Part shown: piece after piece, positions 41,801 through 56,996 of the stretch
Position numbering within the stretch: position 1 is the stretch's first letter
How the letters are laid out: each line of letters opens with the position of its first letter
NCBI RefSeq assembly: GCF_037038585.1
Contig: NC_092560.1
Span: forward strand, 58,149,049-58,213,048
Direction of reading: 5' to 3'
Length of the DNA: 64,000 nucleotides
Source of the DNA: Patagioenas fasciata
Taxonomy: Eukaryota > Chordata > Aves > Columbiformes > Columbidae
Program-made: the position numbers and the translations under genes
The notes under the pieces: generated by a model
What the model was told of the DNA's origin: nothing
What the model saw: only the letters and a program-made list of their open reading frames with translations
Databases searched by the model: none

Positions 41801-44800
41801 CTCCTGAGGTGAAAAGAAAAAATACATGATACACCCATCTATCTATATGACAGACACATTTGCAGCAATGCTTACATTAGTGCTTTTATTAGAGAAGAGC
41901 ATTACAAGAAGTGAAGAGGAAATACTATAATCAGCACCCACAAGCTTTGAATGATTTAATGTAGAAAGTGAAAATAGAAAGGCAAACATCTTTTTCCCCA
42001 AATATTTCTCGTCCTCTTTAGGACAAACTCCAATTTGTATCTGAACAATATTTCCAATGTAGTTCAAGTGTTTATAGTAAAAAATCACAAAAAAAGAGTA
42101 TATTTTATGTTCCCTGGTGCTTTGAGAAAAAACATTTCTTTGTCTGAGTTTGAGACTCAAGGCCAGCTATAAAGTGTGGCAGCAGCTCAACAACTATGTG
42201 AGGTGAGCTGCAGACAGAGGTACTTTTATACATTGAAATTCACACCTCCCTTTTCAAACCAGAAAGGCAGGCAAGATGCCAGGAGCTACAGGCTATGAGC
42301 ATGTTTGTGAAGGGGGAATTCACCTGCCAAATCATGAGTTCCCTGAGGACTGCACGAACTTCCACACCCTCTCTTCCAGAATATGCTCTGAAACAGCTTC
42401 TGCTTGCGTTGCAGCCTGAAAAGATTAGAAACTGTGACCTATTCCCACGGTCCTTCCCTGTAATTTCCCCACTAATGTTGTTTGAGCCCATCCTGGGTCC
42501 TGCATAGTAATTCTCTATGCATATACAGAGCACCCTATCATGTAGCTATGCTACTCTCAGCCTCTCTTACTACGGATTTAAAAGGTTCAGAAAGCCCTAT
42601 GTCAGCTTTCTGAGCTACACTGGCTTCAGTCTATTCTGAACTGAAATAAGACCTGATCTAGATGAATCAGCTGATGAAAAAACTGGGAAGGCAGACTTCC
42701 TGCTACCAATAATTATTTAATCACAAAGTTTAGATTAATGTTTCTGTTTTATTACATATCTGTACTTCCTAGGCTTGGAACAGAATGGTTTCACCTCAAA
42801 TGTAGTAATCCGGCTGCTAAGAACACTCCTGAAAATAAACTTACCTAGGTACAACCTGAGAGTGGGCCACAAAATGTATAGTGGAAAGCTGCAGTTTTTC
42901 TTCTTTCTGACATAATATTACAAAAGTGAAGTACAGCACCATCCTCATCACCCTTAACAGTACAACAGTTCAGTGTCAACATAAGTTCAACTTATCTTCA
43001 CTGGCTTCACAGCACTGCCAAGTGCATGGAAAGTTTGTGCTTTCTAGCCTTGAAATGATGTTTATTCATATATTTAGAATACAAATCCTGTGCATTGCAG
43101 CACAGACTGTGGAAGCCAGGTGGCTGATATAAAGCAATATCAAAAACACAGAAATAGTCTTTGCAATTATTATCTTGGAATTAAGTACTATTTTTCTCTT
43201 CCTGCAAGCTGGAGCAGTTGTTTGTTTTCTTAATTGTAAGTGTCAGACATGGTTAGCATGGTTTTCATGAATGCAGAACTGCAAGAGGCAGCAAAGAAGA
43301 CTTGGAATACTTCTCAGAGCAGACTGGCTTTCCAGACAACACTTCTGCTTCTGTGGCATAGTCAAAGCAACACAAGGTAAGACGATAAACAGTGGCATCT
43401 AAGAGATCTCTATGATCATCAAGAAGTGCAACCCTCAAAGAGAGGCCTTACAAAACATATTATTCCAGTGGTATCTTGTTCCATTATAGCCCAAAAAAAT
43501 AAATCAGCATTCTTTGGAAATGTGCTGAATGTGAAAAAGTGGAACATTCCTCCCCATCTGCTGGAAATACTCTAAAGTAAATAAGGATGCTAAGTACTGG
43601 GCAGAAATACTGGAAGTCATTTTTTAAAATAACAAAAAAGCAGACACAGACAGAGGCCCCTAGTCGATCTCCTAGGCTTAGCACTGGAAAGAAATTATGG
43701 TTTGGGAAAGTAGATTTACAGATAGCTGCCAGATGGTTAATCATGGTTAGTGCAGAACACAAAAGGCTCTGCATGATGATCGGGCTTAGCAAAATAATAG
43801 ATGTCCCAAAAAACTGAAAACTTCACAGATTCTGAAAGGTCTGGAGTCAGTACATTTATACAGTCTGGCTCACAAATTCAAACCCTTCATTTAAATTCCT
43901 GTCAGACCCCACTTAAACGCTGATTGTTGCCTAGGAAATATAGGCTGCTAGGAAAAGCCTTAACAAACTTGTATCTGAGGGGAATGGTGCAGGGTTTGAC
44001 TCTGCTACTAGTATACCACAACATTAGACTAAAATGAAAAAACAAGTCTCAATCTTGTGTTATTAGTCGCTGGTGTTGGAAGCACTTCCCATACAAACAT
44101 TAAACAACACAATCTTTGACGGACCTACTGTAGACATCTCAGGTCTTTAGATACTTTACAAAACTAGACAAGCTCTATCATCAGCAAGAATTCAAAGAGG
44201 TGACCTAAGAAATATTACATGTTAATAATAATTGATTTTCACAGGTGAGTTGTTTGCCCATTTCACAAATGTAATAAAAAAATGACAATAAACCCCAGAG
44301 GTATTAGTGCAAGAAACAGAGAACACTGAAATGTTGAAATTTAGTTGGGTTTTTAAGCAATTTGTTGCTTAAAGCAACTTATTTTAAGGAATCCGTAACA
44401 TTATTTTTGTAAGGTAAGTAATAAGACATATTTTTTATTTTTCTTATAGAAGTGAAAATTTATACACTACCCAAAATATGTTTGGCAGAACCACAATGTG
44501 CTCTGTATCTCTCCAATAATCTTGTTACTTGCCTTTTCCTCCTTTTCACCTTGACAATTTGTGGCCCTTTTCAGACAACTTACTTTGCTGTTATTATCCC
44601 TAGTTCTTTTTTTAGCACTAGGGCTTGACTCGAATAGGAAGTGAATTTGCTGTATTTCCTTTGTTGTCAAGTTCTGTGTATGTCAGTCAGCCAAGCAGTA
44701 AGCATCCTGTCCTTGTTTTCTTGTTTTTCCATTTCACTTCACCATCATATTGGAGCTTCATTTCAACAGGGAATTGACACTAGTGCTGTCATAAATGTTT

Positions 44801-46821
44801 CAAAAATCAAGATATGTTTCAAAAGTCAACAATAATGGAAAAGATACACATTGTAAAAAAAGGACCATTAAAGGCTCAAAATATAGATGACCTCTGGTAT
44901 CAGGAATTTTTTTTACATTTTTGGTTAGACCTCACTCACCTGGGTAACCTGTTTTTGGAAAACTGAAGCTGAAAGTTGACCTTGTAAAAGACAATGGAAA
45001 AAAATTAACTTCAGTGAGATCAGAGTTTCACTCTACTTCTTGATTTGTACATTAAGCTTTTTCAAAAAGACTTTTTTTTTCAGTCTCCATGGGTACATGG
45101 GCAGCTATCACCAAATGTTACTTGGGCATTAGATTTTTTGTACACAGAGCAGATGAAATTACCTTGCAGAAAATCAAATCTGTCTCCCTGAGGGACATCA
45201 TTTTTTATCTGCATTGTAGACTGATCTAAAAAAAAAAAAAAAAGTTCTACAAAACTAGCACATATAGATCAACCTCATTTAACACAGATACACTGTATTA
45301 ACAGTATAAAGTCTCATATAGGATAAGAAGGTTGCTGCTGAAGTAAGGATGCTTCTTACCATATGTAGGCTTTATAAATCCTAGAACACTTTTTCTCCTC
45401 AGTTAACATTAACTACTGGATTCTGGAATAACTTCACTTTTGTGGACCAGTAATTTGTAAAGTTTCTGAATAGTTTAAGATATTTTCACAATTAAGTCTG
45501 TAGGTAATTGAAAATTTCTTCCCTGTTATAACTGTAAATAAGTATATTCTTATTAATTTCCAAGCAGCAACCTGTCTTAGGAGCGCAGTAACAAGTTTAT
45601 TTCCAGTCTTTGCTGAGTTTGAGTTTCATCCTCCCTAAAGCTACTCTAGAAGGTGATACCTTCACTTTAAGTCTGCAGTATAACCTGTAAAATCTTCTAA
45701 CTGGTGTGCTAAGGCAAGTTGTAAGTTAAAGATAAAATAATTCTTATGACAATTCATATTCCTGAGTATTTTCCTGTAAACCATTACAAATTCATGCTAC
45801 TGATCACTTAGGTTCCACATGAACAAGAGAGATTCATCGAGGTCAGCAGAACCGTGCAGCATTTGACAACAGGAGCCCAGTCCAACTGTTGTTGAACTCG
45901 ACAGCAAATTCCTATAGATTTAAGTGAAATCATAATTAGGGTTAATACACATTCATACTCATGGTTAACTTTCTAATAGTGGCTGAAGATTTAATTCCTC
46001 TAGAGAATATCCTTACCCTACTGGGTTAACAACAAAACATTCATTAGCTTTGCTGGTCTAAAACTTTATCAGTAACTTTCACTTCACAGTTCAGGAACCA
46101 AATCAGCTAGCCCTTCATATGGTGAAAATCTAGCTATGATTCTTCTTCAATATATTCATACCATCAAGATGACTTAGTGTTACTACCAATGAGAACACTG
46201 AAAACTTACTGATCATGTTGACTTTGACCAGTTTTGGGGTGGGAGCAGGGGGGGTGGGGAGTGGGAAGGAGAAAAAAAACATTCATAATGTTATTACCAA
46301 CAGAACTTCACCTAAGTGTCTGCATCCATCACATAAAAAGGCATTCAAAAATCCTAAATCATGGCCTGAAAAGCTCCTACTTAGATTTTTTTTTTGTAGT
46401 AACTGTTGGAGTATTATGTTAGGTTACATTCCTTTTCTCAAGAAAAGCATAATTAATTAATGACCGGTTAAAAAGTTGTTTCTTGAGCTGGCAGGAGAAG
46501 TACCTTTTTACAGAACATATTCACAAATTATATTAAAAAAAAACAACCAAACAAAAATGTATGCCAGTTACCACTTCAGAGCTATCAAGCTTACAGTGTG
46601 TGAGCCAATAAGCCCAGTCTTGATCTAGATCCAGATTTCGATAATTAACTTCTTCCTGCATACAAAATGCCCCTACAGAATCAGCTGGACATAATTTAAG
46701 GCTTCACATTATTAAACAATCATTACATTCACCCCAGACAGGGATGAATCCAATCATCTGTAAAAGGGACTTGTTACACACAGAAATGAGACTGAACTTT
46801 CTGTCTTCAACCCAGACTTCC

Positions 46822-46846
46822 TTTTTTTTTTTTTTTTTTTTTTTTT
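46822..46846. repeat. Poly-T run (T25)
   Basis: Twenty-five consecutive T residues. It could be the poly-A tail of a minus-strand retrocopy, but the sequence to its right resembles no gene or element I recognise, so it is left as a homopolymer. Confidence 0.95.
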
Positions 46847-49800
46847 AAGGCTGTGGACAAAGAATTACTGCTTATAGAGAAAAGAACTGTGTGAACATTG
46901 AGAATAGTTTCCTCTCATCCCTCAGATACAAGGGTCAGCAACTTGCCAAGGATTATATGTCAGATTGTATTTTTCTTTTCTAAGTCAGTGGTTGAACTTG
47001 CTGGAAGGAACTCGGCAGGAGCCAGTAACTGCTGCTTCCCCAGAGGCAAGATCACATCACCACACAATCAGTAGCTTATCTGTATTCGAAGCAGTTTCTG
47101 GCTGCCACCAAGCCCTAACTCAGGCAGTGAGAGCAGTAGCTTGTTAATCACATCTTTCTCTTCTTCCCTGCCTGTATCTGCTGCTAGCACTTCTGTCTGT
47201 GGTGAGGCTTCCCATAGATCACAGGCTGTGATACCACCCCACCTTACCAAATTTGCCTTCTGACACTGAGACCTGCCCTCGAGGACACTAAATAAAGTCA
47301 GATGCAAAAGTCAGGAGAAGGAAATGTAGTGGAGCAAGCAAGGAAAAAAATAATTTTTTAAAAAAAGCTCTAAAGGAAGAGAAGGCCAGCAGAGGAGAGC
47401 CTGAGCCTGACACCTAAAACACGGCAGCAGAGTAGAGCAACAGCAGCCAGCAGGTCATTCCTGAGAACATCAAATGTTCTAAGAATCCTTGACCTACAAA
47501 GAACCTGCAAAGCAACTTTAGACCATAACTTACACAACACTTCAGTAGCTTTCCTGGTGCAGGAGTGGTACACAAAGGCACTATAGGTCAGCTTTCTTCA
47601 AAACAAGATATGAAAGACATCTTTACACTAAACATGTGATCATTCCAAAGTAGATAAGTGCTTATTGTGAATGTATTGTCATATTTCCAGGTATTAATGG
47701 TCATCTGGGTCTCTGTAAAGTACATATATGCTCAGCGATGCATATTTTAACCTGTAATAAGGTATGCATAAACGTAACCCTAAAAAAATCTAAAAAGATG
47801 AGTTGAATATATTCCAGTAATCCTATAAATAGTATGTATTGGACAGTACATGGACTAATAGCCCAGTCTTAAGTGATAAGGTCATGATTATCACAGAACT
47901 GTAAAACAATTTAGGAAATAGTTTACACAGAAAGCTCTGAAAGCACTGTGGTCCAATACTCCTTTCAAAGCTCATATTATCCACAGCCTGCTCATGGAAG
48001 AACAGTGCACTCAATACAGCCAAAGATGAGATTACCCAACTTCACACTAATGTTTTTCAAACATTTAATATAAAAGAAACTGCACAAATTATTGCTGTAA
48101 CATGTTGATATGCATGTAATATGCAGTACGAAGCTGCCAATGGGAACCTACCAGGAGAATGTCAATGTGGGGGACTATGGTGGGTCCGTGGATTCCCTGA
48201 CGAGGATCTATTTGGAAAAGGCACTAAAACATGAACAGGAGCAGCCTACGTGTTTCAGGATATATTGATATTGACATGACTTGAACCCAGTCTCGAGTAT
48301 ACATGTATATCCAAGAAGATTCTCCCGTTGCTTAATTAAGTACAGATAAAATATATTTAAGTCAATCTTTACAGGCTGAATGAAAAGTGGCACAAATTAC
48401 AGAAGAATGGAAGGACAAAAGAGGGAGGGAAGTCAGAAAGAAAGGAGTAGACAGTGAAAATGTAAAGAATGAAGGAGCATTAGTCTACGATTATGATAAT
48501 AGTTTGGTTTGTACGTCACATCTCTTACTACTAATGTTTGCCTTCCATTTTCTTTAATCTTGGAGGATCTCTGATTCTGGCAGGTCTGCATTTTTCCACA
48601 CAGTTATACATCAGCAAGACAATAAGCTTATAGTCCAGTCTGTGAAATCTGAGTGCTGTAACAAAACAAAAAAGAAACCACAAAACATACAAAATTCTGC
48701 TCTTGGAAATTAACACTTGATTACAAATATTCGTACCAGAATTCCAAGTAACAATGACAACTTCTAAACTTGGCTCTAGAAAGAAAGCTTCACAGATCTG
48801 TGTAGGTGCAAGAGTGGTACTTTAATGCCATGATTCATAACTCTCCAGTTTATCTCTTAAAGCAAGCTTTTACTGCTGTTGGCGCTACAGAGGAGTTTCA
48901 GTACTGAGAAACTGGACTTGACTTTGCTATGTCTTATGCATTACCACCACTATTTCTGTTTGCTAAATTCTGACTGCAAAGCACTTGTTACTGCAAGTGG
49001 TGAGACAATAGGAAAAAGAACTCTGTGTAATTTCAGACTTGTCACAGAATCTGGTTTGCTATATAGCTGAGTGACAGCATAAATACAGCACACAAATACT
49101 CCTATCCAATTAAACTCCATAAGATGACCCTTAGAAGGAATTATTTTGGCAGACTGATTCTGGACAAGTTGTAAATCTAACAGCTGTACTTAAGGTAATG
49201 TTAAAGAGAGCAGAGAAAATAAAAGATATGGAAGTAAGGCTGGCAGTGAAAGAGGAGAAAAAGAGCACAAGGAGATAAAACAAAGGAAGAACTCTTAATA
49301 AATGGCAAAGAATAATGGTAAAGTAGAGGAAGGAGAAGTGAATATAGATCAGCAAGAGCAGAAACGTAAAATGCAAAGTAGATCCTCAAAGCATGTGGGG
49401 CAACGATCTTTATCTTTGTACCATACACAAAGTTGCAGTATGAATCAGCTAATACAAATGATTACTGTTCCTTTTATTTTTGAGTGAACGCATAAGTTTT
49501 CTAGGTACCTAAATATATTGTTCACTCCAGATATAAATTATTTAAGACCTGCAGCTAGCTGATGGAAGCTATACCACAGCCTAGTATGTCTCCGCAATGG
49601 GAAATTATTACCAAAAGTCTGTATTATTTGTTCTCTTCTGTTGCTTACTTAATTCTATATACAACCCTTTTGAGCTACAATTTCATGCACAAATTCCTAT
49701 ACTACTTCTTGTATCTCTTAGTTACATATTCACACACAAATCTGCCTGGCATGCTGAATGTTGTTACTGTTTTTCCAGTTGTTCCCATTTTCAATTCTTT

Positions 49801-50974
49801 ATTCCTTCATCATATAAAGTTGTTACTTTTTCTCATGAAAGCACTCACTTTTGGTGACATTAATCTACCTGTAAATACTCAGAACTGAATATATTTTTTT
49901 TTTAATGCATAGCTTTAACTGCTCTAAGTAGCATCAGTAGATGTAACTATAAGTCAGCAGTGAATGAGGGGTTCTCTAATACAGAAATTGGCCTCAGTTG
50001 TATGCCTATGAGTCTCACAGCCTCTACATGTCGCAACAGGCTACATGTAGCCTTTTGTGTTTTATAACAGCTCCAGCAGAAAACCTTAAGCCCAAATCTA
50101 TCAAGATTTCTTTTTTAAAATGTGTCACTTTAAGGCAATTAACTATATATCATTGCTGATAACTCTCTTCCTGGAAATCAAGTGGTAATTCACTGTATTG
50201 ATTTTTGTCTAACAGTAGTTATAGCGTGGAAAAATACAGGAAGGATTTGTCAGTAGTTTGCCTGTAGCAGACTTCACTTCTGTAAGCTTCACACACACAG
50301 TTTCTTCAATAAAGTATCTACCAACCTAGACCAAGAAGACACAAACTGTAGTATCAGAAGCCAATACGTTCAACCATAACAACAGCTTAATTTGTACACA
50401 GCATGCCTCAACAGAACAGGTCATCGGAACACCCATGCGCGAATTCACAGGAAGTAAATTTATGGTTGCTAAAGCAGGTCAAGATGAACTATTTTCTACT
50501 GCATACACGTTTTTATACCACAACAACCCTGCTGAGTACTTTTTAGTACTAGACAGTATAACTAGAAGGTATGAAACACAGCAACTTCAAGCACAAAACT
50601 GTTGTTATTACAGCTTCTCTTTGTGCACAGGAATGTCCTAGTTCGTACCCCACTCTGTATAAGTTATGGCAAATTCTTTTTAACGTTCTGTTTTTCTGTC
50701 ATCCTGCTTTCCCTATATAAATTAAGTACACCCTGCACTTAGAGGAAGGATGAAGAGGCCAGTGTTAGCTCTTCATGTTTAGAGTCACTCACTGCCTAAG
50801 ATCAGTCCTCACACAGACAAGTTTCAGGCCCAGTATGGAGAGCTCCACTGTGCAATGGAGCAACTATAGTGTTGAGCAGGGAGTCAGGCACCTTTGTGCT
50901 GTCCCTGCTATGGTCCACAGTTGAAGACCAAGTACATGAGCTCCATTTGAAATTCTGTGCCTTGTAAGCCAGTT

Positions 50975-51825
50975 ATCACAGAATCACAGAATGGTTGCAA
51001 CTGGAAGGGATCTCTGGAGATCACCTAGTCCAACCCACCTGCTAAAGCAGATTCACCTACAGCAACCTGTACAGGAACACACGTCCAGGTGGGTTTTTAA
51101 TGTCTCCAGAGAAGGAGACTCCACAGCCTCCCTGGGCAGCCTGCTCCAGTGGTCTGGCACACTTAAAAATAAAGAAGCTTCTCCTCATATTCAGACAGAA
51201 CTTCCCGCATTTCAGTTTGTGCCTGTTGGCCCTTATCCTGTCATTGGGCACCACTGAAAAGAGTCTGGCCCCATCCTCTTGACACTGGCCCTTAAGATAT
51301 TTATAAGGACTAATAAGATTCCCTCTCAGTCTACTCTTCTCCAGATCCAGCTCTCCCAGCCTTTCCTCATAAGAAAGATCTCCAGTCCCTTTATCACCTT
51401 AACAGCTCTCTGCTGGACTATCCTTGTCTTTCTTGAACTGGAGAAACCAGAACTGGACACAGCACTCCAGATGTGGCCTTACCAGGCCTGGCCACAGGAT
51501 ACCATTGGCCTTCTTGGCCACAAGGGCACATTGTTGGCTCACGGTTAATTTGCTGTCCACCAGGACCCCCAGGTCCCTCTCTGCAGAGTTGCTTTCCAGC
51601 ACGTCAACCCCCAACTTGTACTGGTGCATGGGTTTGTTCCTCCCCAGCTGCAGGACCCTACACTTGCCTTTGTTGAACTTCATTAAATTCCTCTCCATCC
51701 AGCTCCCCAGTCTGTCCAGGTCTTGCTGAATGGCAGCACAGCCTTCTGGTGTGTCAGCCCTTCTTCCCAGTTTGCTGAGGGTGCACTCTATCCCTTCATC
51801 CAGGTCATCAATGAATACAACCTGA
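50975..51825 (-). mobile_element. CR1 LINE, 5'-truncated copy with RT remnant
   Basis: An antisense CR1 of about 850 bases. Its 3' end is at the left (ATCACAGAATCACAGAAT then 'ctggaagggatctctggagatcacctagtccaaccc'). The reverse-transcriptase remnant on the minus strand (51399-51833) reads a CR1-type segment with [44 protein letters not shown] and [12 protein letters not shown], in CR1 order. The catalytic part lies upstream and is missing. It looks younger than the other copies because a roughly 140-residue frame survives. Confidence 0.93.
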
Positions 51826-54800
51826 AAAGGCAAGTCATGTGATTTTGTTCTGCACTAACTGGAACACTGTTGCAGCCCATCCAAAACTCAAGGAAAAGTC
51901 TGAATTACCAGTCATAGGTTGACTAGGACTGTTCCCTTGCTCACCGGAAAGGACAGAAAGTGTCATTTACATGTGATTTTTAAGAGGTTCACACTGGAAA
52001 AGAATCCACAAGTGCTTCCATATAACACAGATTGATTGTGAATACACATCCTATAACAAACAAGACTGAACCATGGCCTTGAGTTTTCAGAATGCCTCTT
52101 TCTGTTGCTGGCATGACTTCTGTCAGCCCATATTTAGGCTCAGCTCAGCTGTTCTTCACACATGACCTTATTTTGACCAAATACTATATTACCTTGGCAA
52201 TGAAAGACTGACATTTTCTGGCATGCTTGTTATTGGCCATACTGCTCATGAAGGTCTTTGTGGCCAAGGGAGAAAGAAAACACCACTCATTTTGAGGACA
52301 TCTCTCTCTCCTTTTTAATCATCTTCTACTGCTCCTAGTTGGACCCTCTTGTCTACTGTCTGAGAGTTCTGCCTTAAGCATTCTTCCAAGAACACATCTA
52401 CACTTTGGGCTGTGTATGCAGAATGACCCCAAAGGCTTTTTAGCTCTAGTAGCTGCCAAAAGCATACTAAACTCATGGGCAGCTCACACATGTGGCGTGA
52501 CTGCAGCATGTCATAACACCTTCAGCTCATCTTAGCTACCAGTCTCAATCAGCAGTTCTTGCAGTGAACTGCAATTTCACTGTATTACTCATTCTAACTT
52601 AAGCATTTTCTATATTTGATTAATTGTACCCTTTTCAGAATTTTTATTTTATCTTCTCTTATATTTTATCTTCTCTGATTGCTTTGAATTATGTAGAAGC
52701 CTTTTCATTTTTCTAGTCTCACTTTAGGTCATGTTTCTCCAGTGAAGGTAAGAGCCCATTTTTTCCTGATTGTTCTGCACCCTATCTTTTGGGAAAAAAC
52801 ACCACCTAGCAACAGGTTCCATCAGTCAAAGCTTCCAGTCTAGGTCTAAAATGATACTCGCTCTACAATTTCCACCCCAGAAAAATAAGTAGATTGCTAG
52901 GTTCCACACTGTTCTGTCAGATTTGCCATTATTTTTCAGTGGGTTATAACCCATCCTTCTAGTCCACATACCCTGCTTCAGCTTCATGGTGTCGCCACTT
53001 CTTTTCCTCAGAATCATAACAAAATAATTAAGCCCTCTTCAACAGCCTAAAGCTTCCCTGTCAAGCTTATCATACGTGGAGGACTCAACTGCACCTATTA
53101 CTAACTTCTTCCAATGATTACAACATCTTCCTGAACTGCTGAAGCCCAGTTACAGCTCTACAGACCAAACTGAATTTTGTAAGACCCTGTCCTGAATCTC
53201 AGATTTTAGCAACCTACTGGGCATAGTGATGCTGAAGAATGAGGCTAGTCCTGTTTCCATATGCATCATTCATTGCTTGGTGCAACAGGTGCTGTCAAAT
53301 GTCAAGTGGACTATGCTTTTCCCTCGGTTGTACATATTAGATTGGCTGCAATGGTGGCTGCTTGGTTCAGTGAACTTTCACCCCTTTGTCACAAGGATTG
53401 CACCTATATACTCTAGGGAAAAAGCAATAACCTCCAATCTCCCTCGGAAGGAAGTAATGAATTACCAAGCCTGTGTTTTGCTGCCACTGAGCAGCTCACG
53501 CTCACTAAATCATGTCCAACAGTTACATCATCCATTTTTTTCCTTACTTCTGCCTCGCAGTCTGCCTCCTCCATTCTTCTTCAGGGGACTTTATCATGAG
53601 TTCAAGACTATGGCTTCAACACTAAAGTCTGCTACTGTTCTGGCCACGCAGGCCAAAGGACTAGTCCTTTCCACTCTTTGGAGGGGGAGGGGGGGAAGGC
53701 GATTCTCCTCACTGTTAAAGAATGTCAGAAGATGGAGATCCATTTAGCGTGTAAGGACACCAAACACTCATATTCAGAAGTTCAAGTTCAGTCCAGTGAT
53801 ACAAGCTGAGATAAGACCATCACTTCAGCAAGAGGTTTGGATGTGTCACTGAACGAATATGTCACTGAACCTCCCACACAAATAGTACCACACAGTGATT
53901 CAGCCATCTCACAAAAAATGTCTTTGACTTGCCATTAAAGGGTCTTGCTGTTCAGCTTCCCCATAACTTTGAAAATCTTTCCCAAAATCCCTTTTCTGAA
54001 AGCAACCCATCTCCAACAAAACCACATGTAACTGCGACCAAGAAATCTTTTTACATCCTTGATGTATCTATAGTATGCTTCATGTCCTTATATCAAGACA
54101 ACATTTCGGAAAGATCTTTTCTCTTTGTGGCACATCTATTGTAGGATGCAGTAGATTCTGCATTAATTGCTGTCTTTGTCACAACCTGTTACAAAACCAC
54201 TGAAATAATCCATTAAGAGTGGTACAAATTTGTTCCTAGGCAATCTCTAACAGCATCTCTAAAAATATCCCACAGTCAAGCAGGTACCCAGAGACCATCA
54301 CTGAATGTTTTTCAGGTGTTACTGTCCATCTCCATATTCCCAGGTCTCTTCTTCCTGGGGTTGAAAAAACAAAGGATGTGAAAGCATGCTCCACCTACTT
54401 ACAGCCTAGCTGTGGACGGTGGGAGCTTGGAAATGTCCTATACAGCCCTGATCTGAGCACTGTGTTGTAACACAAATTGTCGTGTAAATGAGCAGATAGA
54501 TAATTCATCTTAAAGAACTTCCAGATCCTGACAACTAACTTCCTTTTTTTTTCCTTGCCTCATATATTTAGTGAATTTAATATACTAACTTATTTCACAT
54601 AATGCTTAAGTCAATGTGCAGATTAAAATGCTGTTTTGCAGGAACATTTTTTAAATGTTGCAAGACTTTTGAATTTGTCTGGATATTTGAAAATTCAAAT
54701 TACTGCTGTTTACATTACCTACATATCAGTACTATACTACATATCCAGTACAAAATACAGCAGAATAATGAGCATCAATAGAGGAGAATATAATGCAGTA

Positions 54801-56959
54801 AATCAAATTAAAGAGTATTTCAGGAATCATCGATGTGCAGAAAATGAATTTCACAACACGCTTGAAGAGCTTAATTGTTTTCTTCACCTGAGGTCCCAGA
54901 TGTCCTGATTCTGTCAAATGGCAGTCATAATGCTATTACCTTGTTTTTACCTGCTTGCACCAGAAAATTTCTAATCATGTAGTAAGAACACTCAGAGTTT
55001 TGGTATGTTATTGAATGTAGACTCTGTATATTTTAAAAGGCCACAGTCCAGACAATCTATTTTATACTCCAGGCTACAAGACCCTGTGCCAGAATGTACA
55101 CCTTTACAGCTCTCACGGACCATGATGGTTATGCAAGCAGAGGTTTTGGCCCAGTGTTTGTGACCACAGTTCAGTTTCACCTCCACCAAGATTCAAAACA
55201 CAGCATTTATTACTAGACAAAATGCTGACACAGAACTAGAAATCACTGCAACATGAACAATCCTCCTGTCAGATCAAAACTCTAGGTTTCGTAAGAATAA
55301 AAACAAAACTCAACCCACTAAATGATGTAGCGTAGTTGCTCAAAATATTCAGTCCTGCCTGTGAAAGAAGGAAAAGATGAACAAAAAGCCACATTTAGGG
55401 TAGACAGTGATCATTTATGAAAAATATATCTTACCACATTTAATTCCACTTACTTGCATTCGCAACATGGATGTCAAATTATTTTATGAGAAAGGAAAGA
55501 CAAACAGCAGCCCTGACCATGAATTACTGGACTATCAAGATCAACAAGATAGCAGCAAGGGCTGTTGCAACAGTCTTCAGGTCACCCACAAGGACAGTGG
55601 CTACCCAAACACTGCAATTAGGGCTGGTCAAAAATACAGGACTGACTTGTGCCCCTTGACTGATAATATCGAGAACAGGGATTCAGTCTGTCCATAAGGC
55701 TATATTTTTGAGGTATCTTTCCATGCACCTAGAGTTTTCAAAAGGTAAACAGACAAGCATGCTATCATCACTTTTCAAACCCACAAAAGATCTTCCGGAA
55801 AGCAAATCATCTTAGAAGAGGTCACACAATACTGAATACAGCAACTAAATGGTTACTATATTAATATTTTGTGACAATATATATATTAAAAAAAAAAAAG
55901 TACAATTGCAAACAAAGTGTTTTGTTCTTCTGTGCAAGTTCAGCTATGTGAAAATGGTTTTACATTGAGCCTATAAACGGCCTGTGAAATAGAAGAGCTC
56001 TTGCTTATTTGAAGAGTTACAATACGAGTCATGCATGAGGCCTAAGAAGGGATTGGTTTTGAAGGGGACGCATGTTGTTCTACAAGTTCTGGCAATAAAC
56101 CAGGAATCGCTTCAGGCTATCGGATTTCGGAATAAGAATGTCACAAGAGGCTTTCTGTTGGCTGGGGGAGGGAGGGAGAGTTCAGCATCGACTCCTGGAA
56201 TGTCTGTTTAGCAGCAGAACTATAATGATCTTACAGAACACAAACGATAAGCTAAAACAAGATAAAAACAAACAAACAAAAAGCTCACCACATTATTTTA
56301 GTGGTCCCTCTAGTTGAAGCCTGCTTCCACTTAACTTTCTGTTGCCAAACACTGATTTTTTGACAGTACTGAAGCAGGGGTATCCATACAGACTGAAAAT
56401 CTACCAATTATACATGATTCTCAAACTGTAATCCTACATCAACATAAGCACCAACACATCAACCATAACCTGAAGAGAAAGCAAAAGTGAAAAATTGTAA
56501 TGCTGAAGCACTTTTTTTCATAATGAAAAAAAAACATGAAACTGTTTCCCTGGATGTCAGTTGTCCTTGTGTATTAAAAAGAATTGGAACATAAAAAAAA
56601 ACATTGTACGAGAAGATGGAAAGTACTGGGTCTATCAAGTGTCTATTATGCCTAGTACTTTGCCGACTAGAAATGGCCTACTCCAACACTCTCAGCACAG
56701 CGTAGGTCTTGTGGTTGTGGCACTGAAATGTGTTCTCACTCGTGAACTGGAAAAAATTAACCTGGAATGAAGATGACATCTCAGAGCACATGACTGTCCC
56801 GTTTATAACAGTGATTTTTGGGGATTACTGAATGAAGAGATGTACAATGGTAACAATCGAGGGATGACAGAGGCTTCCTTGGATCCCCATCACGTAAACC
56901 ATCTATTAAGGACCATTTCTTAGGAGCCCAGCTCTCCACAAACAGCTTTTCTACGGGCT

Positions 56960-56996
56960 GCTCCCGGCAGCGGCGTCTTCCCTCCTCTTAGCCGGC
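56960..56996 (+). repeat. Direct repeat flanking CpG island, copy 1
   Basis: A 37-base segment starting GCTCCCGGCAG and ending CTCTTAGCCGGC, at the left edge of the CpG island. It recurs 1147 bases downstream with two differences. Confidence 0.95.

Larger units (their letters stand above)
28551..56940. other. Intergenic region between ANKRD55 and the CpG island
   Basis: About 28.4 kb in which no protein-coding exon, RNA gene or processed pseudogene was recognised. It holds the TCTA microsatellite (31847-32020), two CR1 copies (37438-38514 and 50975-51825), an AAAAC repeat (38828-38850), a T25 run (46822-46846) and small duplications. The longest open frames (for example 53226-53747 and 32144-32581) have no domain or compositional sign of coding. 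Enhancers or lncRNA exons could be present but cannot be told from single-sequence inspection. Confidence 0.7.

Noticed and set aside
51399..51833. 144-codon minus-strand frame as a host gene
   Set aside because: It is a remnant of CR1 reverse transcriptase inside a truncated LINE.
53226..53747. 173-codon open frame
   Set aside because: Composition and content look random, no motif, no splice or promoter context; considered chance.
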